Assembly: GCA_002788475.1 (NCBI GenBank)
Contig: PFRK01000008.1
Location: 1-9,833, forward strand
Reading direction: 5' to 3'
Origin: Candidatus Nomurabacteria bacterium CG_4_9_14_0_2_um_filter_32_10
Lineage (GTDB): Bacteria; Patescibacteriota; Minisyncoccia; Phycocordibacterales; UBA9973
DNA length: 9,833 nt
Part shown: positions 6,476 to 9,833 of the stretch, piece by piece
How the letters are laid out: each line of letters opens with the position of its first letter
How positions within the stretch are numbered: the first letter of the stretch is position 1
The notes under the pieces: generated by a model
What the model was told of the DNA's origin: nothing
Seen by the model: the letters and a program-made list of their open reading frames with translations, nothing else
Database searches by the model: none
Program-made: the position numbers and the translations under genes

Positions 6476-6791
6476 AGCGGGGTAGAGAAGAGGTATCTCG
6501 TAAGGCTCGACATAATGGGCCCCTCAAAGAGAAATCTTTGAGTGCGTATTCGTCAAATTCGGAGAAATCCTATTCGTTATTAAAAAAATGAAAAGACAAT
6601 TCCGAGCTAAATTTTTTGATTTAAATCAAAAATAAATGTGTAGAGACTAGATGGCGAACTCCTGAATCTTTAATTTATTTTTAGAAAGGAGATGGTATAG
6701 TCCAGACCCCAAATCCATCAAATGATGGAATAGCGAAAGCTATAGTGGTAAGCATAACCTTAAGACTCACGTTCGATTCGTGACCCCGCAA
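6476..6791 (+). tRNA. Initiator tRNA-fMet(CAT), interrupted by a group I intron
   Basis: Exons 6476-6507 and 6753-6791; 71 bases once spliced. GCGGGG (positions 2-7) pairs with CCCCGC (66-71), leaving A1 opposite A72 unpaired, an initiator trait (usually C1-A72). The D stem GAGA/TCTC gives the A11-U24 pair typical of bacterial initiators. The anticodon stem TAAGG/CCTTA has two of the usual three G-C pairs. The joined loop is CTCATAA. T arm TCACG-TTCGATT-CGTGA. A73, no encoded CCA. The intron lies between U33 and C34. Confidence 0.9.
6508..6752 (+). ncRNA. Group I intron (245 nt) in tRNA-fMet, no ORF
   Basis: Exon 5' ends in U, intron ends in G. P1: exon GGCT (6504-6507) with guide GGCC (6518-6521), giving the U-G wobble at the cut. 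P10: ATG (6515-6517), directly 5' of the guide, pairs with CAT at the start of the 3' exon. P2: CTCAAAGA/TCTTTGAG with a GAAA loop (6523-6542). P4: TCGGA (6559-6563) with TCCGA (6601-6605). P7: GACTA (6645-6649) with TAGTC (6698-6702). Hairpins follow at 6714-6729 and 6731-6742 (GAAA loop). The core resembles the IC3-type introns of bacterial tRNAs. Confidence 0.9.
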
Positions 6792-6792
6792 C

Positions 6793-6813
6793 AATTTACC
6801 CGCCTAAATTTTT
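6793..6813. repeat. Left inverted repeat flanking the GIY-YIG gene
   Basis: Inverted partner of 7059-7079, matching at 18 of 21 positions; core ACCCGCC here and GGCGGGT there. It begins two bases after the tRNA-fMet 3' end and holds the GIY-YIG stop codon. Confidence 0.5.
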
Positions 6814-7058
6814 AAATAACTAGACAGTATTTTTTGGAGGTGATTTCTTCCCCATCCAGTTTTTAACCATTGTTCTCTGATAAACGCATCATGTTTATTT
6901 AAAAAAGCTTCGTAAAAAATAATTTTAAATGGTTTTCTATTTCTAATAGACTCAACCCTACCATTATTGTGCATATCAAACCTCTTTTTTAAATCAGACG
7001 TACACCCAACATACAACTTTTTGTCTTTTAGACTTTGTAAAACATAAACATAATTCAT
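6804..7058 (-). CDS. Small stand-alone GIY-YIG nuclease
   Basis: 84 residues, about one GIY-YIG domain. Y-V-Y-V at 3-6 and Y-V-G at 16-18 form the signature strands, R25-R26 follow on the helix, and the catalytic-type Glu lies in R-E-Q-W-L-K-T-G-W-G-R near 61-71. This is the UPF0213/YhbQ-like single-domain type, with no added DNA-binding domain. Family members are cytoplasmic and their role is unsettled. It starts at ATG 7058, 15 bp after the stop of the gene before it, with no Shine-Dalgarno sequence and no promoter of its own, so it may be the last gene of the gat-region transcript. Inverted repeats flank it exactly (6793-6813, 7059-7079). Confidence 0.88.
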   Translation of the reverse strand: MNYVYVLQSLKDKKLYVGCTSDLKKRFDMHNNGRVESIRNRKPFKIIFYEAFLNKHDAFIREQWLKTGWGRNHLQKILSSYLKI

Positions 7059-7079
7059 AAAAATTTTGGCGGGTTAAAT
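7059..7079. repeat. Right inverted repeat flanking the GIY-YIG gene
   Basis: Partner of 6793-6813. It fills the 15-bp gap upstream of the GIY-YIG start and covers the stop codon of the preceding gene (7074-7076). Confidence 0.5.
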
Positions 7080-7688
7080 ATACCCAAACTCTTTAAAAAT
7101 TAACTCATAGAGAGAAATCACTCTTTTTGCTTCATGTAAGGAAACTTCAAAAGATGAACCCTCGTGAGCTATTTTATTTCTTATATTATGTACCTCCCAA
7201 GCAGAACTTAAACTACGAAAACTCTCTCTATTAGCATTTTTTAATTTATCTCCTAAATTTTCTCCTTTGAAACCTAACTGAGTAAGCAAATCAAAAAGCA
7301 TTAAATCAGCCTCAATTATCCCAAGTTTCCAATCATTTTCATTATCTGAGAAAAGATAATCCAAAACTTTTTTCCATTTCTTATTTTTAAATATCTCCTC
7401 TTGTAATTCTTCTTTTTTTAAAGCCTTAGTATGAGCAAATTCAGCAATCTCGTGTTGTAAATGTGCATGTTCCTTTGCTCTAATTTCAAACATTCTGATG
7501 GTAACGTAAATGATAATAGCAATAAAGAATATAGCTAAAAAAGAAAGAAAAACATAAATGACATCTAGCGTTTTTTCTGTAAAAACATAACTCACAAATT
7601 CAGAAAGATGAGTAAATAAATAATCCGGATTAAGGAATTTAGAACCAAGAAATGAGTCTTTTATAATAGGATTATCAGATGTATACAT
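7074..7688 (-). CDS. Membrane protein with a cytoplasmic HEPN-like domain
   Basis: 204 residues. One transmembrane helix at about 42-64 is followed by a charged, likely coiled-coil stretch (68-105). The C-terminal part (about 108-204) is all-helical and holds H-N-I-R-N-K-I-A-H-E-G at 168-177. Within it R170 to H175 gives the RX4H pattern of HEPN domains, many of which are RNases. The helix arrangement around it (E-A-D-L-M-L-F-D-L-L before, H-E-A-K-R-V-I after) fits. No MNT nucleotidyltransferase partner is nearby, so a toxin-antitoxin role is unsupported. The ATG lies 5 bp after the gatA stop, so it is in the gatA operon. Membrane-tethered RNase is a hypothesis; a non-catalytic HEPN scaffold is equally possible. 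Confidence 0.75.
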   Translation of the reverse strand: MYTSDNPIIKDSFLGSKFLNPDYLFTHLSEFVSYVFTEKTLDVIYVFLSFLAIFFIAIIIYVTIRMFEIRAKEHAHLQHEIAEFAHTKALKKEELQEEIFKNKKWKKVLDYLFSDNENDWKLGIIEADLMLFDLLTQLGFKGENLGDKLKNANRESFRSLSSAWEVHNIRNKIAHEGSSFEVSLHEAKRVISLYELIFKEFGYI

Positions 7689-7693
7689 ATATA

Positions 7694-9151
7694 CTATATA
7701 TTATCTCTTAAATCCTTTTCAATGGCAAATAGGGATTCATCCGAAAATAATGGACCGCTAAATTGTATACCAAACGGCAATCCTAGAGATGAAAAACCAG
7801 AAGGAATAGAGATAGCTGGAAGACCTGCGATATTTGCTGGTGTTGTAAAGATATCACACAGATACATTGCTAAAGGATCTTTTTTTTCTCCAAATTTAAA
7901 AGCTGGTGTAGGTGTAGTAGGCGTCATTACAAAATTTACATCTTTAAAAATTTCTTGAAATTCTTTCATTATAGCTCTACGAACTTTCCAAGCCTTATTG
8001 TAATATGCATCATAATATCCATGAGAGAGAACATAAGTACCTAAAATGATTCTCCTTCGAGTTTCTGGTCCAAAACCTAAAGACCTACTTTTTTTATAAG
8101 TATCAAAAATACCTGCCTTACCAGTAGGTAGGTTTTCTCCTTCTTTTCTCAAACCATATCTCATGCCATCTAATCGTGAAAGATTAGTAGATACTTCAGC
8201 AGGCATAATTATATAATAAACTGCCAAAGAATATTTTGAATACGGAAGTGAAATATCTTTTATTTCATAACCCGCTTTTTTAAATTTTTCTACAACATTT
8301 TTAAAATTCTCTAATACTTCAATATCAACCCCTTCTTTCAAAAAATCCCAAGGAATACCAATTATTTTTTTTAAATCTTCCCCTGAACCAGGTTCAGGGG
8401 AAACTCCCCTGAACCTGGTTCGTGGGAAATTAATAGAAGTACTATCCATTTCATCATATCCTTTTATACAATCAAAAATTATCTCTGCATCTTCAGATGT
8501 TTTAGCAAATGGACCTATCTGATCAAGAGAAGAAGACATAGCAGTAAGTCCTGACCTCGAGACCATACCATAAGTAGGCTTCATTCCTACAAGTCCACAA
8601 AATGAAGCTGGTTGTCGTATTGACCCTCCTGTATCAGAACCTAATGCCCCAAGAGCCATACCAGCAACTACAGCTGCAGCTGAACCACCAGAGGAACCAC
8701 CAGGAACTCGAGATGGATCAATAGGATTTTTTACTGGTCCATAAGCAGAATTTTCAGTCGAAGAACCCATTGCAAATTCATCCATATTTGTTCGACCTAT
8801 TAATACTGCCCCAGCTTCTTTTAATTTTTTAATTACAAAAGCATCATAAGTCGCAGTATAATTTTCTAACATTTTAGATGCTGAACTAGTTTTTTTGCCC
8901 ATTATCAACATATTATCTTTAATTGCAATCGGGATACCTGTAATTCTGGTCCCCTTTCCATTTTTTATCATTTCGTCAGCATTTTTTGCTTGTTCTAAAA
9001 CATCACTAAAAACTTCAAGAAAAATATTTAATTCTTTATTTTTTTCTTCTATATTTTTAAAACAAGCAGACACAAGATTAACAGAAGTAATTTCTCCTCT
9101 TTTCATCATATCTCCAGCTTCTTTAATTGTAAGTTCTTTAATATTTAACAT
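7694..9151 (-). CDS. gatA: Asp/Glu-tRNA amidotransferase subunit A
   Basis: 485 residues, the usual length for GatA. It hydrolyses glutamine and passes ammonia to GatB, which amidates Glu-tRNA-Gln and Asp-tRNA-Asn. The amidase signature is intact: K78 (A-I-K-D-N), cis-Ser S153 in G-G-S-S-G-G-S, and the nucleophile S177 in G-S-D-T-G-G-S. The C-terminal A-G-L-P-A-I-S-I-P block is present. Two in-frame palindromic inserts are seen, at residues 242-258 and 340-347, both in surface-type loops outside the catalytic core. It follows gatC after a 105-bp structured gap, and the HEPN-like gene follows by 5 bp. gatB is absent from the window. No Shine-Dalgarno sequence precedes the start. Confidence 0.97.
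   Translation of the reverse strand: MLNIKELTIKEAGDMMKRGEITSVNLVSACFKNIEEKNKELNIFLEVFSDVLEQAKNADEMIKNGKGTRITGIPIAIKDNMLIMGKKTSSASKMLENYTATYDAFVIKKLKEAGAVLIGRTNMDEFAMGSSTENSAYGPVKNPIDPSRVPGGSSGGSAAAVVAGMALGALGSDTGGSIRQPASFCGLVGMKPTYGMVSRSGLTAMSSSLDQIGPFAKTSEDAEIIFDCIKGYDEMDSTSINFPRTRFRGVSPEPGSGEDLKKIIGIPWDFLKEGVDIEVLENFKNVVEKFKKAGYEIKDISLPYSKYSLAVYYIIMPAEVSTNLSRLDGMRYGLRKEGENLPTGKAGIFDTYKKSRSLGFGPETRRRIILGTYVLSHGYYDAYYNKAWKVRRAIMKEFQEIFKDVNFVMTPTTPTPAFKFGEKKDPLAMYLCDIFTTPANIAGLPAISIPSGFSSLGLPFGIQFSGPLFSDESLFAIEKDLRDNI
8111..8133. repeat. Palindromic insert 1 in gatA
   Basis: ACCTGCCT (8111-8118) pairs with AGGTAGGT (8126-8133) with one G-T wobble. On the coding strand it reads N-L-P-T-G-K-A-G (residues 340-347). 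I recall this kind of CCTGCC palindrome and its LPTGKAG translation as recurrent in Parcubacteria genomes. Confidence 0.7.
8380..8426. repeat. Palindromic insert 2 in gatA, tandem pair
   Basis: CCCCTGAACC-A-GGTTCAGGGG (8380-8400) is a perfect 10-bp-arm palindrome. After five bases, CCCCTGAACC-T-GGTTCGTGGG (8406-8426) is a second, slightly decayed copy. The frame is kept, and it codes for residues 242-258, rich in Arg, Pro and Gly, where GatA normally has a variable loop. Confidence 0.85.
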
Positions 9152-9159
9152 GTTATTTT

Positions 9160-9257
9160 AAAAATTATTAAAAATAAAAATTTTAAGAGTCGTGGGTTCC
9201 CTGTCCTTATGTCTCCGAGGACGAAGGCTCAGAAATTTTTGATTTTTAATAATTTTT
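9160..9257. repeat. Long AT-rich inverted repeat between gatC and gatA
   Basis: 9160-9183 and 9233-9257 are complementary over about 24 bp with one bulged base. The centre of about 49 bases is more GC-rich, with GTCCT/AGGAC and GGG/CCC pairings. The right arm abuts the gatC stop codon. It could be a terminator or attenuator, or a MITE-like insertion. Confidence 0.65.
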
Positions 9258-9535
9258 TACAATATCTTTTTGACTTTTAAAAACCCGTCTTGTGAATCTG
9301 GAAATTGTTTCAATATAAGATCCTTCGAAAAAATTGAGGGTTTAACCTCATCCTCCCTCCATACATTTATCCCGACCCCTGTCGGGACCCCGACTATGGT
9401 CGGGGTTTCCACACTCTCAATGATTTTCACATACCCTAAAATACCTTCCATATCCTTTAGGATTTGCTCTTTTTCATCTTCATTTAAATCTATTTTTGCA
9501 AGCTCAGCCAGATTTTCAACATCCTTAATGTTCAT
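9257..9535 (-). CDS. gatC: Asp/Glu-tRNA amidotransferase subunit C
   Basis: 92 residues, the normal size. GatC wraps around GatA and helps hold the GatCAB complex together. The N-terminal helices (D-V-E-N-L-A-E-L-A-K-I-D-L) and the V-W-R-E-D-E-V segment near 58-64 are diagnostic, and the C-terminal Q-D-G-F-L-K-V block fits. The linker between them (residues 44-56, T-P-T-I-V-G-V-P-T-G-V-G-I) is encoded by two tandem hairpins. The ATG at 9535 follows a perfect extended -10 by six bases, with no Shine-Dalgarno sequence. First gene of the gat run, upstream of gatA, downstream of htpX. Confidence 0.95.
   Translation of the reverse strand: MNIKDVENLAELAKIDLNEDEKEQILKDMEGILGYVKIIESVETPTIVGVPTGVGINVWREDEVKPSIFSKDLILKQFPDSQDGFLKVKKIL
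9370..9406. repeat. Tandem double hairpin inside gatC
   Basis: TCCCGAC (9370-9376) pairs with GTCGGGA (9381-9387). ACCCCGAC (9387-9394) pairs with GTCGGGGT (9399-9406), each with a four-base loop. It is far more GC-rich than the surrounding gene and occupies the linker between the two conserved GatC parts. Confidence 0.85.
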
Positions 9536-9541
9536 ATTAAG

Positions 9542-9550
9542 ATTATACCA
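9542..9550 (-). promoter_or_regulatory. Extended -10 promoter of gatC, leaderless type
   Basis: TGG-TATAAT, then CTTAAT, then the ATG at 9535. The predicted start of transcription is the A of the ATG. The -35 region at 17 bp spacing is weak. Confidence 0.6.
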
Positions 9551-9573
9551 AAATCACTAGATAAATAAAGCAA

Positions 9574-9675
9574 AAATAAACAAAATTATACTTTTTTCGG
9601 TATACGCAATATTAGGTTCATAAACCACATTTAGGTTCGAGTGCGAGCCGTGAAAAAGTATAATTTTGTTTATTT
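9574..9675. repeat. Long perfect AT-rich inverted repeat between htpX and gatC
   Basis: 9574-9596 and 9653-9675 are perfectly complementary over 23 bp. They enclose 56 bases containing GGTT-CATA-AACC and GGTTCG-AGTG-CGAGCC hairpins. One arm overlaps the htpX stop codon. On the minus strand the distal arm is T-rich, so it may end the htpX transcript; both arms also carry an outward-facing TATAAT. Confidence 0.7.
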
Positions 9676-9833
9676 ATTAACCAAAGCTTTTACTCTATCT
9701 TCTACAGGTGGATGAGTACTAAAAAGATTAGAAATCTTTTTACCTAAAACTCCTCTAGAACCAAAAGGATTAACAATAAAAAGATGCGCTGTTGCTTTAT
9801 TTGCATATTGCATCTTGCTGGAATGATTTGAAA
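9670..9833 (-). CDS. htpX: HtpX-like M48 metalloprotease, C-terminal end only
   Basis: Only the last 53 residues are in the window; the start lies beyond base 9833. N-K-A-T-A-H-L-F-I-V-N-P-F followed by N-L-F-S-T-H-P-P-V-E-D-R-V is the characteristic C-terminus of HtpX, a membrane-bound zinc protease that degrades misfolded membrane proteins. The HEXXH zinc motif and membrane helices would be in the missing part. The TAA stop (9670-9672) sits inside the right arm of a long inverted repeat. It is upstream of gatC on the same strand, but gatC has its own promoter. Confidence 0.85.
   Translation of the reverse strand, partial: SNHSSKMQYANKATAHLFIVNPFGSRGVLGKKISNLFSTHPPVEDRVKALVNK

Noticed and set aside
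6336..6527. Minus-strand ORF of 63 codons
   Set aside because: It overlaps the start of the endonuclease gene in another frame and the tRNA-fMet 5' exon.
8380..8426. Assembly artefact or frameshift in gatA
   Set aside because: The block keeps the frame, both flanks align to normal GatA sequence, and the second copy has diverged, which an artefact would not show.
8895..9161. Plus-strand ORF of 88 codons opposite gatA, and a similar one at 9270-9560 opposite gatC
   Set aside because: Both are antisense shadows of well-supported conserved genes; their hydrophobic composition follows from the complementary strand.

Overview
This AT-rich window looks like a chromosomal segment of a Candidate Phyla Radiation (Patescibacteria, Parcubacteria-like) bacterium. 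The inference rests on several features. A very long tail-fibre-like surface protein carries NVGIGT repeats. Several small proteins are of kinds I associate with that group. None of the protein starts shows a clear Shine-Dalgarno sequence. None of the three tRNA genes encodes CCA. TGA is used as a stop, which argues against the lineages that recode it as glycine. No taxonomic marker gene is present, so the phylum call is an inference.

Layout. Bases 1-3339 (+) are the 3' part of a giant modular fibre/adhesin gene. A convergent gene for a membrane-anchored unknown protein follows (3375-4112, -). It is divergent from a small protein resembling a BECR-fold nuclease (4230-4709, +). After a terminator and a short structured region comes a 62-residue unknown protein (4864-5052, -). 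Next are two tRNA genes on the minus strand: tRNA-Asp(GTC), split by a group I intron, and a CAT-anticodon tRNA (elongator Met or Ile2). A LAGLIDADG-like endonuclease gene (5723-6400, -) is divergent from an initiator tRNA-fMet gene (6476-6791, +), which is split by a second group I intron. On the other side of that tRNA lies a small GIY-YIG nuclease gene flanked by imperfect inverted repeats. The rest is a minus-strand run in the order htpX (3' end only), gatC, gatA, a membrane protein with a HEPN-like RX4H motif, then GIY-YIG.

How the parts relate. GatC and GatA are two subunits of the tRNA-dependent amidotransferase; GatB is not in the window. The two tRNA introns must self-splice to give functional tRNAs, and both have splice-site pairings that fit group I chemistry. 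The two endonuclease genes bracket the intron-bearing tRNA-fMet and could be linked to intron mobility, though neither lies inside an intron.

Three patterns cut across genes. (1) Short tandem hairpins are inserted in frame in gatA, in gatC and in the fibre gene tail, with similar ones between genes, like a family of protein-invading palindromic repeats. (2) Five genes have a -10-like hexamer ending 6 or 7 bases before the ATG, which predicts leaderless mRNAs. (3) Long AT-rich inverted repeats fill the gaps on both sides of gatC.
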